Source: Coriobacteriia bacterium (lineage in GTDB: Bacteria > Actinomycetota > Coriobacteriia > Coriobacteriales > UBA8131). Taken from it: a stretch of 64,000 bases of DNA. The notes under the pieces are model-generated. The model saw nothing but the letters and a program-made list of their open reading frames with translations, ran no database searches and was not told the origin of the DNA. The stretch is from positions 192,196 to 256,195 of the forward strand of contig WRHU01000001.1 of NCBI GenBank assembly GCA_009783085.1, read 5' to 3'. A program made the translations under genes and the position numbers. Of this stretch, positions 41,745 to 50,489 are shown piece after piece. Each line of letters starts with the position of its first letter. Position 1 is the stretch's first letter.

Positions 41745-43634
41745 CTACAAAGCTTGCAGTTTCTTTAAGATGGTTGCAGTTATTTGCGGAGCGGTAAGTC
41801 CCAAGGATTCAAAGAGGCAGGCAACAGAGCCGTGGGTTATAAACTCATCAGGCAAGCCCAGCGTCAAAACTGGTGTTTGAGAGGGCTTATCTAAGCGAGC
41901 CAAAGACTCAAGCACAGCACTACCAAAGCCTCCCGTTGTGGTGCCGTCCTCAAGCGTAACGATAAGCTTAGTCTTGGCAGCCGCAGATACCGCCTGCTCG
42001 TCAAGCGGCTTTACCCAAAGCATATTTTCAACCCGAGCTTTGATGCCTTGTTCGGCAAGTAAGTCGGCAACCGCAAGGGCCAATCCCACAAAGCGTCCAA
42101 CCGCCAAAAGGGCAACGTCATCTCCTGAGCGCAGTCTGCGTGCTTGGGCAACGGGCAAAACCTCGGGTGCCTTGTCCTTTGCGCACACCTCGCCAAGAGC
42201 ACGGGGGTAGCGCAGGGCAACCGGTCCGTCGGTGAGCGCCAAGGCAGTATGCAAGGCATCTCTAAAATCACTCTCGTTGGTAGGTGCGAGAATCCTCATA
42301 TTAGGAATTGCACGCAAGTACGCCAAATCAAACGCACCATGGTGCGTAGGGCCGTCTTCTCCTACCAAGCCAGCGCGGTCAACACAAAACACAACGTGCT
42401 GGTCTTGCAGGGCAACGTTGATAGCCATTTGGTCAAAGGCACGCTGCAAGAACGTCGAATAAATAGCAACAACGGGAAGTTTTTTGCCGAGCGCCAATCC
42501 TGCCGCCAAGGCAACGGCGTGTTCCTCGGCAATGCCTACGTCAAAAAAGCGCTTTCCAAACTTCTTTTTGAACCCTGCCAACCCTGTGCCGTCCTCCATT
42601 GCTGCCGTAATGGCAACAATGTCTGGGTTATGCTCAGCCTCTGCGATAAGTGCATCAGAAAAAATCGACGTAAAGCTTTTTGCATCTTTGCTCGGCTTGG
42701 ATAAAACTTCGCCTGTCTTTTGATCAAACGGCCCAATGCCGTGAAAAAGGTCAGGGCGCTTCTCGGCAGGTTCGTAGCCAAGACCCTTTTTTGTAACCGC
42801 ATGAATAAGCGTAGGGCCGTCGGTTGTTTTTGCACGCTCAATAACATCATTGAGCGTGGCACTTGAGTGACCGTCAATAGGACCAATATATTTGATGCCC
42901 ATGTCCTCAAAAAACATTCCCGGAACAAAGAGTTTTTTGACGGAGCTTTTTACCCGCTCGCCGGCGCGCACCAAAAGACGTCCAGGTCTGCCAAAGCGGC
43001 TCAAGCCACCTTCAACCGTATCGCGCGTAAGCGTGTAGGGCTTACTCATGCGAGCCTTGCCCAGATATAAAGAAAGCGCACCAACGTTGCGGGCGATGCT
43101 CATTTCGTTGTCGTTTAAGATGATGGTGATGTTGCGCTGATCATGACCAATCTGGTTTAAGGCCTCAAACGCCATGCCACCAGAAAGTGCGGCATCGCCG
43201 ATAAGCACCACAATCTGCTCGTTGCTACCACGTAAATCACGTGCCGCCGCCAAGCCACAGGCGATTGAGAGCGAATCTGAGGCGTGTCCTGACTCATGGG
43301 CATCATAAGGGCTCTCATCACGCCGAGGAAAGCCGCAAATGCCCTCAAAGGTACGCAGAGTGTCAAAGCGTCCATTGCGGCCCGTAATAAGCTTATGCGC
43401 ATAGGATTGGTGCCCCACGTCAAAGACAAGACGGTCGATTGAAAAATCATAGGCACGATGCAACGCCAACGTAAGCTCTACCGTACCCAGAGAAGGAGCG
43501 AGATGGCCTCCCGTTTGCGCCGTTACCTCAATCAGACGCTCCCGAATCTCTGCGGCAAGCTTTTCGCTTTCCTCAGTGCTGAGCGCCTGTAAATCACTGG
43601 GACGCTCAATGCGTTGTAAAATGCATTCCTCCAT
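41745..43634 (-). CDS. dxs: 1-deoxy-D-xylulose-5-phosphate synthase
   Basis: The 629-residue thiamine-diphosphate enzyme has the motifs VGHQSYAHKLITGR, ESGHASDSLSIACGLAAARD, IGDAALSGGMAFEALNQIGH, and DRAGLVGEDGPTHHGAFDLAYLR. It joins pyruvate and glyceraldehyde-3-phosphate in the first step of the MEP isoprenoid pathway. The listed ATG has no ribosome binding site before it, while GGAGG lies inside the first codons. Initiation from the ATT at the fifth codon, the point where other Dxs proteins begin, is therefore conceivable. Confidence 0.97.
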   Translation of the reverse strand: MEECILQRIERPSDLQALSTEESEKLAAEIRERLIEVTAQTGGHLAPSLGTVELTLALHRAYDFSIDRLVFDVGHQSYAHKLITGRNGRFDTLRTFEGICGFPRRDESPYDAHESGHASDSLSIACGLAAARDLRGSNEQIVVLIGDAALSGGMAFEALNQIGHDQRNITIILNDNEMSIARNVGALSLYLGKARMSKPYTLTRDTVEGGLSRFGRPGRLLVRAGERVKSSVKKLFVPGMFFEDMGIKYIGPIDGHSSATLNDVIERAKTTDGPTLIHAVTKKGLGYEPAEKRPDLFHGIGPFDQKTGEVLSKPSKDAKSFTSIFSDALIAEAEHNPDIVAITAAMEDGTGLAGFKKKFGKRFFDVGIAEEHAVALAAGLALGKKLPVVAIYSTFLQRAFDQMAINVALQDQHVVFCVDRAGLVGEDGPTHHGAFDLAYLRAIPNMRILAPTNESDFRDALHTALALTDGPVALRYPRALGEVCAKDKAPEVLPVAQARRLRSGDDVALLAVGRFVGLALAVADLLAEQGIKARVENMLWVKPLDEQAVSAAAKTKLIVTLEDGTTTGGFGSAVLESLARLDKPSQTPVLTLGLPDEFITHGSVACLFESLGLTAPQITATILKKLQAL

Positions 43635-43682
43635 GTAAAGTTGACCTACCCTGTCTGTCCTGCACTATGCCCACAGCAGGTG

Positions 43683-44204
43683 TTAGTTTTCGTCGCTGTC
43701 GCTTTCCGTTTTTTTCTCGGCTTCCTTTTCTGCGTCGCTGTCCGTTTCATTCGCTTCGCTGTTTTCTCCCCCAGAAACAACCCCGGCTTTCTCGGCAGCC
43801 TCAAGCGCTGCTTCGATAGCTTCTGCGACCTCGGCAGCGTCTGTTGCGTCAGCAACGGAGGTGCCTCGAGCGTCCTCTTTTGTGCCCTCTTGGGCATCGT
43901 CTGGAGCATCGTTCTCAGAGCCACTCTCAGCGCTGTCTTCGGCGCGTTCTTTATCGTCGGCAGCCTTACCAGCAGCCTTGTCAGCAGCCTTACCAGCCTT
44001 CGGCTTTTTATCCCCATCAAGTGCCTCAAGCTCATCAAACGAAAAATCCACTCTATCTATCAAGTCAACACACTGGCTTCCGAGCTGCAGCGCCTCATCA
44101 AACAAATCAAGACACTTCTCCAGCGGAACGTCCTTTGAGCGCACCTGTACAACAATGTCCTCAAGGTCTTTGCGTAAGCCAACGTAGTTGTTTTGTTCGT
44201 CCAT
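43683..44204 (-). CDS. xseB: Exodeoxyribonuclease VII small subunit with long acidic tail
   Basis: The ATG at 44204 follows GAGGTGAAAAC. The first ~70 residues match XseB (LRKDLEDIVVQVRSKDVPLEKCLDLFDEALQLGSQCVDLID). XseB is normally about 80 residues; here about 100 more follow, rich in Asp, Glu, Ala and Ser (DAPDDAQEGTKEDARG ... SDSDEN). XseB needs the large subunit XseA to digest single-stranded DNA, and xseA is often the direct neighbour. It is missing between nusB and xseB here and in the whole window. The reading frame continues unbroken, so the tail is a real extension. Confidence 0.85.
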   Translation of the reverse strand: MDEQNNYVGLRKDLEDIVVQVRSKDVPLEKCLDLFDEALQLGSQCVDLIDRVDFSFDELEALDGDKKPKAGKAADKAAGKAADDKERAEDSAESGSENDAPDDAQEGTKEDARGTSVADATDAAEVAEAIEAALEAAEKAGVVSGGENSEANETDSDAEKEAEKKTESDSDEN

Positions 44205-44218
44205 AGTTTTCACCTCTA

Positions 44219-44773
44219 TCAAACAGGCACTTCAGATGCCGTAGGGTTTTCTTGCAGCTCGGGCCGTTCTTGCAATTCAGACGTTTCTTGCAACTCGGGC
44301 GTTTCTTGCAGCTCAGGCCTTTCTTGCAGCTCGGGCCGTTCTTGCAACTCAGGCGCATCTAGGCTCGCTGCTATTTTACCAAGTACCCCGTTTACAAAGC
44401 TTGAGGAATCGTCCTCACCGCCGTATTGTTTTGCCAACTCAACCGCCTCATTAATTGAAACACTTTGAGGCACCTCGTCAACATACATCATTTCAAAAAT
44501 CGCCATGCGCAAAACGCTCAAGTCCACCAGCGGCATACGCTCGATGCTCCAATTCTCAGACGTTTGGGCGATAAGAGAGTCAATCTCTGTTCTATGCTCT
44601 GTAGTACCCTCAAGCAAAAGCTTGGAAAACTCGCACGGTATGCCAATCTCATCAACGTAGAGTTCTTGGGCAAGAATATCGGCAACTGGTATGCCGGTAA
44701 TTCCCGATTGGTACAAAATCTGTACCACTTTGCGACGAGCGGCAGTTCGGTTTTGATGTCTAAGATGAGTCAT
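44219..44773 (-). CDS. nusB: Transcription antitermination factor NusB with PELQE repeat tail
   Basis: The 184-residue protein has the NusB fold to about residue 137 (ARRKVVQILYQSG, PLVDLSVLRMAIFEMMY, SVSINEAVELAKQYGGEDDSSSFVNGVLGKI). NusB binds BoxA RNA with NusE (S10) for rRNA transcription antitermination. A tail follows made of six hexapeptides PELQER or close variants, coded by 18-bp DNA repeats (44243-44353). The tail is unusual for NusB. It lies between asp23 and xseB; the xseB ribosome binding site follows the nusB stop codon. Confidence 0.94.
   Translation of the reverse strand: MTHLRHQNRTAARRKVVQILYQSGITGIPVADILAQELYVDEIGIPCEFSKLLLEGTTEHRTEIDSLIAQTSENWSIERMPLVDLSVLRMAIFEMMYVDEVPQSVSINEAVELAKQYGGEDDSSSFVNGVLGKIAASLDAPELQERPELQERPELQETPELQETSELQERPELQENPTASEVPV
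44243..44353 (-). repeat. Six 18-bp tandem repeats inside nusB
   Basis: The minus strand repeats CCTGAGCTGCAAGAACGG with small changes, always in frame, giving PELQER/T. Confidence 0.9.
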
Positions 44774-44785
44774 TTCTCTTAAACG

Positions 44786-45136
44786 TCAGCCTGCAAATTG
44801 AATGCCGTCGACCGTTACATTGACCTCAGAAACGTCGATACTCACTTGGCTTTCAAGCGCATCTGCTACGGCCTCACGAATATCAGCGGCAATGCTCACC
44901 AACCGATAGCCGTACAACACCTGAACGTGAACATCAACAATAACCTGGTCATTCTCACCATAGATGAAAATGCCTGGAGTTGGATGACGCTTGCTCAGGC
45001 TGGCAATAAGGTTACCCGGCGTTTGGGGTGAGCCCACCTGCGCAACGCCCTCAACCTCAGAGGCGGCAAGACCTACGATAGTTTCGATGACGCCAGGAGC
45101 GATAGTAAACCCGCTCAATTCTGCATACTGTTCCAT
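44786..45136 (-). CDS. Asp23/Gls24-family envelope stress protein (YqhY-like)
   Basis: The 116-residue protein shows the Asp23 pattern: SGFTIAPGVIETIVGLAASEVEGVAQVG, VDVHVQVLYGYRLVSIAADIREAVADALE and VSEVNVTVDGIQF. The order accB-accC-yqhY-nusB in Bacillus supports YqhY, which has been linked to acetyl-CoA carboxylase control. It lies between accC and nusB, with 8 bases to accC. Confidence 0.92.
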   Translation of the reverse strand: MEQYAELSGFTIAPGVIETIVGLAASEVEGVAQVGSPQTPGNLIASLSKRHPTPGIFIYGENDQVIVDVHVQVLYGYRLVSIAADIREAVADALESQVSIDVSEVNVTVDGIQFAG

Positions 45137-45144
45137 ACAACACC

Positions 45145-46488
45145 TCAGCTTACATGTTTTTCGATAAAGTCGGTCTGAACGTCGCCTGCAACAAAGGCAG
45201 GAATATCAAGAAGGGCACGATGAAAGCTTGTGGTTGTCTTGATGCCCTCGATAACGAGCTCCTCAAGCGCACGTTTTCCGCGTGCAATAGCTTCCTCACG
45301 TGTAGCCCCTGTTACGATAAGTTTTGCAATAAGCGAATCGTAGGTGGGTGGCACGGTATAACCCTCAAAAACGTGTGAATCAACGCGAACGCCTGGACCC
45401 CCGGGAAACCGCAGGCGTGTAATCATACCGGGAGAAGGCCAAAAATTGTTGTCGGGATCCTCTGCGTTAATGCGAAACTCTATTGAATGACCACGGGGGG
45501 TAAAGGGTGTGCGCTCAGCAAAACTAATAGGCTCACCGGCGGCAATACGCAGTTGCTCTTTAATGATGTCGGTACTGGTAATTTGCTCGGTTACGGGGTG
45601 CTCAACCTGCACGCGCGTGTTCATTTCCATGAAATAGAAATCGCCATTTTTGTCGAGCAAAAACTCGATGGTGCCCGCATTTTGATAGCCCACCTCGCGT
45701 ACTGCCAGCAAAGCCGCCGCGCCCATTTTCTCTCTGAGTTCAGGAGTAAGCGCTGGAGAAGGAGCCTCCTCGAGCAGTTTTTGATGGCGTCTTTGAATGG
45801 AGCAATCGCGCTCGCACAGATGCAGGGCATTACCGTGCGAATCGGCAAGTATTTGTATTTCGATGTGGCGTGGCTGGCTTACCAGCTTTTCAAGATAGAC
45901 TTCGTCATTACCAAAAGCAGCGCCCGCCTCAGTTTTTGCCTGAGTAAAAGCAGATTCAAGTTCGTCTGCATTTTCAACGGCACGCATACCTTTGCCGCCA
46001 CCGCCAGCACTCGCTTTTATGAGTACAGGATAGCCAACTTCATCGGCAAAACGAGCGGCATCGGCAACCGTTTCTATAGCGCCATCTGAGCCCGGAACCG
46101 TTGGCACGCCAATACGCTTCATGGTGTCGCGCGCCGTTGACTTGTCGCCCATCAACTCTATTGCCTCTGCCGAAGGCCCAATCCACACGAGGTCATTATC
46201 CTTTACGGCGCGCACAAAATCGGCGCGCTCAGCCATAAAGCCGTAGCCGGGGTGGATAGCCTGAGCACCGCGCGAAACCGCAGCACCAATAACCGCAGAA
46301 AAATTGAGATAGGACTGCGCAGATGGTGCAGGCCCAATGCAGACCGTTTCGTCGGCAAGCTTTACCGCAAGCGTATCGCGGTCAGCCTCTGAGTACACAG
46401 CAACCGTTTTAACACCGAGCTCACGGGCAGCCCGAATGATACGAACGGCAATCTCGCCGCGGTTAGCAATCAGAATCTTATCAAACAT
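45145..46488 (-). CDS. accC: Biotin carboxylase
   Basis: The 447-residue ATP-grasp enzyme has [36 protein letters not shown] (ATP-binding loop), [12 protein letters not shown], and [14 protein letters not shown] (active site). It carboxylates the biotin on the carrier domain with bicarbonate and ATP. The ATG directly follows the TAG of the upstream pycB/accB fusion (TAGATG), so translation is coupled and the two gene products should work together. It could serve both acetyl-CoA carboxylase and the pyruvate or oxaloacetate reaction. Confidence 0.97.
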   Translation of the reverse strand: MFDKILIANRGEIAVRIIRAARELGVKTVAVYSEADRDTLAVKLADETVCIGPAPSAQSYLNFSAVIGAAVSRGAQAIHPGYGFMAERADFVRAVKDNDLVWIGPSAEAIELMGDKSTARDTMKRIGVPTVPGSDGAIETVADAARFADEVGYPVLIKASAGGGGKGMRAVENADELESAFTQAKTEAGAAFGNDEVYLEKLVSQPRHIEIQILADSHGNALHLCERDCSIQRRHQKLLEEAPSPALTPELREKMGAAALLAVREVGYQNAGTIEFLLDKNGDFYFMEMNTRVQVEHPVTEQITSTDIIKEQLRIAAGEPISFAERTPFTPRGHSIEFRINAEDPDNNFWPSPGMITRLRFPGGPGVRVDSHVFEGYTVPPTYDSLIAKLIVTGATREEAIARGKRALEELVIEGIKTTTSFHRALLDIPAFVAGDVQTDFIEKHVS

Positions 46489-48417
46489 CTATACCACCGT
46501 CGTAGCGATAGGCTCGTCAATAATGGGCTCAATATAGAATAAAACGGTGCCATACTCAACAGGCTGAGCATTTTCAACGCAAATCTCGCGCACCGTTCCC
46601 ATTTGCTCGGCGTTAATCTCATTCATAAGTTTCATGGCCTCGACAATGCACAGAGCCTGACCAGCACTTACCTTGTCGCCCTCTTTTACGTAGGCAGGCT
46701 TATCGGGCGCAGGAGCAGCGTAGAACGTACCCACCATCGGAGCAACAACAGCAACCCAGTGAGCAGGGCGAGATTGGTCATCGGCAGCTGCGTCGGCTCC
46801 TCCAGCAGGCACAGGAGCTCCTGCTTGCGCAACATCAACGGTGGGCGCACCACTTGCAGCACCACCAGCCGCAGCCGCGCCAGCAACACCAGCAAGCGCC
46901 TCCAAGGGCAACTGTCCGGGCGCACGCACGGTAATTTTCGAGCCTGCCTCCTCAACCGTTACCTCACCAATACCGCTGTCTTCAACAACGCGGATAAGTT
47001 CGCGAATCTGGTTCATATCCACGATTTGTTCCTCCTTTGTTCCAACTGATTCTTCCTCAAGTAAAAACGGTGTTTTCTCTGACGTACGATGCTTTGAAAG
47101 ATAGGTACGAGCCTCATTGGGGAACAAGGCCCACATCAACACGTCCTCCTCGCTTTGCGCAAGTTCTCCGGCCTCGGCGGCAACCTCGTCATACGTTGTG
47201 GTTACCAGCGAGCTGGGAGGCGTGTTTTCATCAAGCGGCTCGGTAGCGCCAAGCACCTTTTTGACAATTTCTTTGTCCAAGCGTCCGGGAGATTTGCCGT
47301 AATATCCCGCAACGTAGTCTTTCATCTCGGTTGAAATAACGCTCCAACGCTTGCCCGTAAGCACGTTAAAGACCGCCTGCGTGCCAACAATTTGACTCAT
47401 GGGCGTTACCAGCGGCGGATAGCCAACCTCGGCACGAACACGAGGAATCTCCTCCATAACGTCTGCAAGCCGGTCAGATGCTTTTTGAATCTCAAGCTGG
47501 CTGATAAGATTGCTCATCATACCGCCGGGAACCTGATGGCTGTACACTTGCATATGGAGCAAGGAGGAAACACCGCGCGAATAATTGCCGCGCTTGCGAA
47601 CCTCTTCCCAGTATTCGCTTATCTCAAAAAGCAAATCGAGGTCAAGGCCGGTGTCGTAACCGCTTTCTTTAAGCGCAGCAACCACCATCTCAACGGCAGG
47701 TTGCGAGTTGCCAAATGCCAGCGGTGCGCTTGCAGTATCAACAATGGCAGCTCCTGCCTCAGCAGCTTTAAGATAATTTGCTGGCGCCATGCCACCTACG
47801 TAGTGACAATGCACGTGAATGGGCAAATCGACCTGCTCGCGCAGTGCCTTTACCAAGCGCTCCGTGCGATACGGCGTAAGCATGCCAGCCATGTCTTTGA
47901 TGCAAATGGAATCTGCGCCAAGTTCTTTGAGTTTGAGAGAATAATCTATAAAGCTATCGAGGGTGTGTACGGGGCTCATCGTATACGAAAGCGCACCTTC
48001 AAGGTGAGCGCCCGCCTCTTTAACCGCCGCCGCACAATCCTTGACGTTGCGAATGTCATTGAGAGCGTCAAAGACCCTAAAAACGTCAATGCCGTTTCTG
48101 TGCGATGCCTTGATAAAACGATCAACAATCTCTTGCGAATAGTGGCGATAGCCCACAAGGTTTTGCCCGCGAACCAGCATAGATAAGGGGGTATTAGGGC
48201 AACACTTCTTTATTGCACGCAGACGCTCCCACGGGTTTTCGTCCAAAAACCTCAGGCAGGTGTCAAAAGTTGCGCCTCCCCACGCCTCAATAGCCCAGTA
48301 TCCAACATCGTCCAATTTGGGCAGAATGGGCAGCATCTCGCCAATACTCATGCGCGTTGCCCACAGCGACTGATGCGCGTCGCGAATAGTCGTGTCCATA
48401 ATATAAAGGGTTCTCAT
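46489..48417 (-). CDS. Fusion of pyruvate/oxaloacetate carboxyltransferase subunit with a full-length AccB-like biotin carrier
   Basis: The ATG at 48417 follows GGGAGGTGCAG. Residues about 1-455 form a PycB/OadA carboxyltransferase (MDTTIRDAHQSLWATRM, GFDVFRVFDALND-like GIDVFRVFDALND, ICIKDMAGMLTP with the carbamylated Lys, IHVHCHYVGG). Residues about 465-642 look like a complete AccB: MNQIRELIRVVEDSGIGEVTVEE, an Ala/Gly linker, and the biotinyl domain with EAMKLMNEI. A strong in-frame ribosome binding site (AAAGGAGG) precedes GTG at 47022, so a free 177-residue biotin carrier may also be made. The direction (pyruvate carboxylation or oxaloacetate decarboxylation) cannot be decided; no Na+-pump subunits are seen. 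Confidence 0.93.
   Translation of the reverse strand: MRTLYIMDTTIRDAHQSLWATRMSIGEMLPILPKLDDVGYWAIEAWGGATFDTCLRFLDENPWERLRAIKKCCPNTPLSMLVRGQNLVGYRHYSQEIVDRFIKASHRNGIDVFRVFDALNDIRNVKDCAAAVKEAGAHLEGALSYTMSPVHTLDSFIDYSLKLKELGADSICIKDMAGMLTPYRTERLVKALREQVDLPIHVHCHYVGGMAPANYLKAAEAGAAIVDTASAPLAFGNSQPAVEMVVAALKESGYDTGLDLDLLFEISEYWEEVRKRGNYSRGVSSLLHMQVYSHQVPGGMMSNLISQLEIQKASDRLADVMEEIPRVRAEVGYPPLVTPMSQIVGTQAVFNVLTGKRWSVISTEMKDYVAGYYGKSPGRLDKEIVKKVLGATEPLDENTPPSSLVTTTYDEVAAEAGELAQSEEDVLMWALFPNEARTYLSKHRTSEKTPFLLEEESVGTKEEQIVDMNQIRELIRVVEDSGIGEVTVEEAGSKITVRAPGQLPLEALAGVAGAAAAGGAASGAPTVDVAQAGAPVPAGGADAAADDQSRPAHWVAVVAPMVGTFYAAPAPDKPAYVKEGDKVSAGQALCIVEAMKLMNEINAEQMGTVREICVENAQPVEYGTVLFYIEPIIDEPIATTVV
47014..47038 (-). 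promoter_or_regulatory. Internal ribosome binding site for a free biotin carrier
   Basis: On the minus strand AAAGGAGG (47031-47038) is followed after eight bases by an in-frame GTG (47020-47022), and soon by ATG (47014-47016, MNQIREL). MNQIREL is the normal start of AccB proteins. Confidence 0.6.
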
Positions 48418-48501
48418 CTGCACCTCCCTTGAGTCATAAAGCTTTTGCACTCCTCAAGCCTTGTGTCAGGCTTGGTTTTCTCGATACTATTTACGTTCTT
48501 C

Positions 48502-49062
48502 CTACATACGGGTGATGTAACGACCGTCCCGTGTGTCAATTTTAAGTACGTCGCCCGTGTTAACGAACATCGGCACTTGCACCACTGCACCCGTTTCCAT
48601 GGTTGCCGGCTTAGTGCCGCCTTGCACCGTGTCGCCCTTAAAGCCTGGCTCGGTGTCGGTAACTTCAAGCTCAACAAACATGGGGGGCTCAACGCCAATA
48701 AGCTCATCACCAGCGTACTGCAAAGAGGCAATGTCGTTTTCCTTGAGCCACTGAGCAGCCCCGCCAACGGTATCTGCGGGCAGGCTCATCTGGCTGTAAT
48801 CCTCGTTGTCCATGAAGTTAAAATCATCGCCGTCTTTGTAGAGAAACTGCATCTCTTTGGTTTCAAGACGAATGTCATCAAACTTCTCGCCCGAGCGAAA
48901 CGTGAGGTCATTAACACGTCCGGTGCGTATGTCACGAATCTTGGTGCGCACAAAAGCGCCACCCTTGCCCGGCTTCACGTGTTGAAACTCGATGATAACG
49001 CAGGGCTTGCCGTCGATAAGCAGCGCCTTGCCATTTTTGAAATCTGCGGTAGAAATCGCCAC
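48502..49062 (-). CDS. efp: Translation elongation factor P
   Basis: The GTG at 49062 (MAISTADFKNGKALLIDG) lies six bases after AAAGGA and gives 186 residues, the usual EF-P length. The ATG two codons before overlaps the ribosome binding site and the frame further upstream runs into the palindromic repeat, so both are rejected. The KPGKGGAFVRTK loop holds the Lys that meets the P-site tRNA, and the protein ends with GDVLKIDTRDGRYITR. EF-P relieves ribosome stalling at proline runs. It lies just upstream of the carboxylase operon with an 84-base gap. Confidence 0.97.
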   Translation of the reverse strand: MAISTADFKNGKALLIDGKPCVIIEFQHVKPGKGGAFVRTKIRDIRTGRVNDLTFRSGEKFDDIRLETKEMQFLYKDGDDFNFMDNEDYSQMSLPADTVGGAAQWLKENDIASLQYAGDELIGVEPPMFVELEVTDTEPGFKGDTVQGGTKPATMETGAVVQVPMFVNTGDVLKIDTRDGRYITRM

Positions 49063-49132
49063 AATCATTCCTTTCTTCCAAATTGTGAACTTAAAAGTAT
49101 AGCGGAAATGCCCGCAACATGGGGTGACAAAG

Positions 49133-49191
49133 GGGGACGGTACGATTTTGTCACACCCTCTTTTAATATGTGACAAAATCGTACCGTCCCC
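49133..49191. repeat. Palindromic REP/MITE-like element, copy B (perfect)
   Basis: GGGGACGGTACGATTTTGTCACA (49133-49155) and its exact complement (49169-49191) enclose a 13-base loop. It lies between rlmH and efp on the minus strand. The near-identity to copy A at 1958 is very striking and implies recent spread or strong selection. Confidence 0.95.
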
Positions 49192-49198
49192 TATTTAC

Positions 49199-49678
49199 CT
49201 ATTTATGATACGGCTCGTTGCGAACGATTTTGAAACCACGATAGAGCTGTTCAAGCAAAACAACACGAGCGAGGTTGTGGGGCAAAGTGATAGCCCCTAA
49301 AGAGAGGCGCAGCTTTGCCTGTTTGAGAAGTTCTGGCGCAAGACCGTGTGAGCCACCGATAACAAAACTAAGGTGATGCTCAGAGCCGTCAAGCTGGTTT
49401 TCGAGCAACGCAGCGATGTCCTCGCTGGAAAACGTCTTGCCTTCTCGGTCAAGAACAACAAGCCTCGTACTACTCGCCAACAGCTTGCAAATGCTCGCCG
49501 CCTCAAGCTCACAAACACGCTCGGGCGATGAAGCTCGCTGCAAGCTCACATCATCGACCTCTTTTACCTGCACATTTGCATACGAGCTCATACGCTTAAG
49601 GTACTCGGCACAGGCTGCAACCCAAAAAGGCTCCTTGAGCTTGCCCACTGCAATAATGTCAATTTTGAGGCTCGACAT
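49199..49678 (-). CDS. rlmH: 23S rRNA (pseudouridine1915-N3) methyltransferase RlmH
   Basis: The 159-residue SPOUT methyltransferase has KIDIIAVGKLKEPFW, LVVLDREGKTFSSEDIA, FVIGGSHGLAPELL and the C-terminal LPHNLARVVLLEQLYRGFKIVRNEPYHK, all highly typical. The stop codon lies eight bases from the right arm of palindromic copy B, so the element could serve as its terminator. Confidence 0.97.
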   Translation of the reverse strand: MSSLKIDIIAVGKLKEPFWVAACAEYLKRMSSYANVQVKEVDDVSLQRASSPERVCELEAASICKLLASSTRLVVLDREGKTFSSEDIAALLENQLDGSEHHLSFVIGGSHGLAPELLKQAKLRLSLGAITLPHNLARVVLLEQLYRGFKIVRNEPYHK

Positions 49679-49687
49679 AACGCTTTC

Positions 49688-50488
49688 CTACACCTCTGCT
49701 TCCTCGGCAAGCAAAATACGGGTAATTTCTACGAGGCGCGGAGGCCCTGCCTCTTCATTCCAATCTTTTGCCAGCGCACCAAAGAGGGCTTCTGGCCTCA
49801 GCGAACCACTCTCGTTAGAGCGCAAAACTAAGTTCATACCAAGCAGTACGCCACCTGCCTCAAGCCCCACTTCAGGCCCTACTTCAGGCTCTGCCTCAGC
49901 ACCTACCTGCACTCCTCCCTCAGACGCATTGCGCTCTGCTTGCTCCCCTGCCCCTTCGCTTACCATCGAGAGCTCATCAACCTCAAAATACTCGGGCGCT
50001 TGCGCAACACGTAAAGTAAGGTCTATTTCTTTTGGTTTGTTCTTTTTAATGATGGTAATACTGCCGTAAGCAAGCAAGGCAGCAAACTTCTGCTTAAACG
50101 CTTCTGCGGCTTTCGTATCAGGTAACGCAAAAATAAGCCGATAGTGAGCAAGCACGTGCGAGATTTGCAGCGAGGGCGCATCGGCACGGCAATAGCTCAC
50201 CTCATTTATTACCAGCTCTGGCACCGTAGCTGCCCGGAGTCGCTCACAAACCTCACTCGGAGCTAAATAGGAACTCAACCACACGTCTAAATACTCACAA
50301 AGTCCTGCCGTACCCACGGGCAAGGCGGGGCCAAAAGCGTGCTTCATGTGGACGTTAAAGCCCTGCGAAAGCACAAAAGGCAATTGAGCACGTCGAATAA
50401 GACGCTCCATAGCGCGCACCAGCTCAAGGTGCGATAAATAACGGAGGCGGCCTGTTTTACCATAACAAATGCGGAGGCGAAAACTCAT
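49688..50488 (-). CDS. TIGR03936 radical-SAM-linked protein with repeat-bearing tail insertion
   Basis: The preferred ATG at 50488 (MSFRLRICYGKTGRLRYLSHLELVRAMERLIRRA) starts like other TIGR03936/DUF2344 proteins; an upstream GTG (50497) is better spaced from AGGAGG and is possible. The 266-residue protein contains SQGFNVHMKHAFGPALPVGTAG and LVINEVSYCRADAPSL. Members are found with a radical-SAM protein (as here, ending two bases before) and help in an unknown tRNA or ribosome-related modification. An acidic insertion (EAEPEVGPEVGLEAGG) near residue 215 is coded by short DNA repeats. Confidence 0.85.
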   Translation of the reverse strand: MSFRLRICYGKTGRLRYLSHLELVRAMERLIRRAQLPFVLSQGFNVHMKHAFGPALPVGTAGLCEYLDVWLSSYLAPSEVCERLRAATVPELVINEVSYCRADAPSLQISHVLAHYRLIFALPDTKAAEAFKQKFAALLAYGSITIIKKNKPKEIDLTLRVAQAPEYFEVDELSMVSEGAGEQAERNASEGGVQVGAEAEPEVGPEVGLEAGGVLLGMNLVLRSNESGSLRPEALFGALAKDWNEEAGPPRLVEITRILLAEEAEV

Positions 50489-50489
50489 A

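Noticed and set aside
47392-48186. 264-residue plus-strand frame
   Set aside because: Shadow of the pycB/accB fusion on the other strand; no family pattern.
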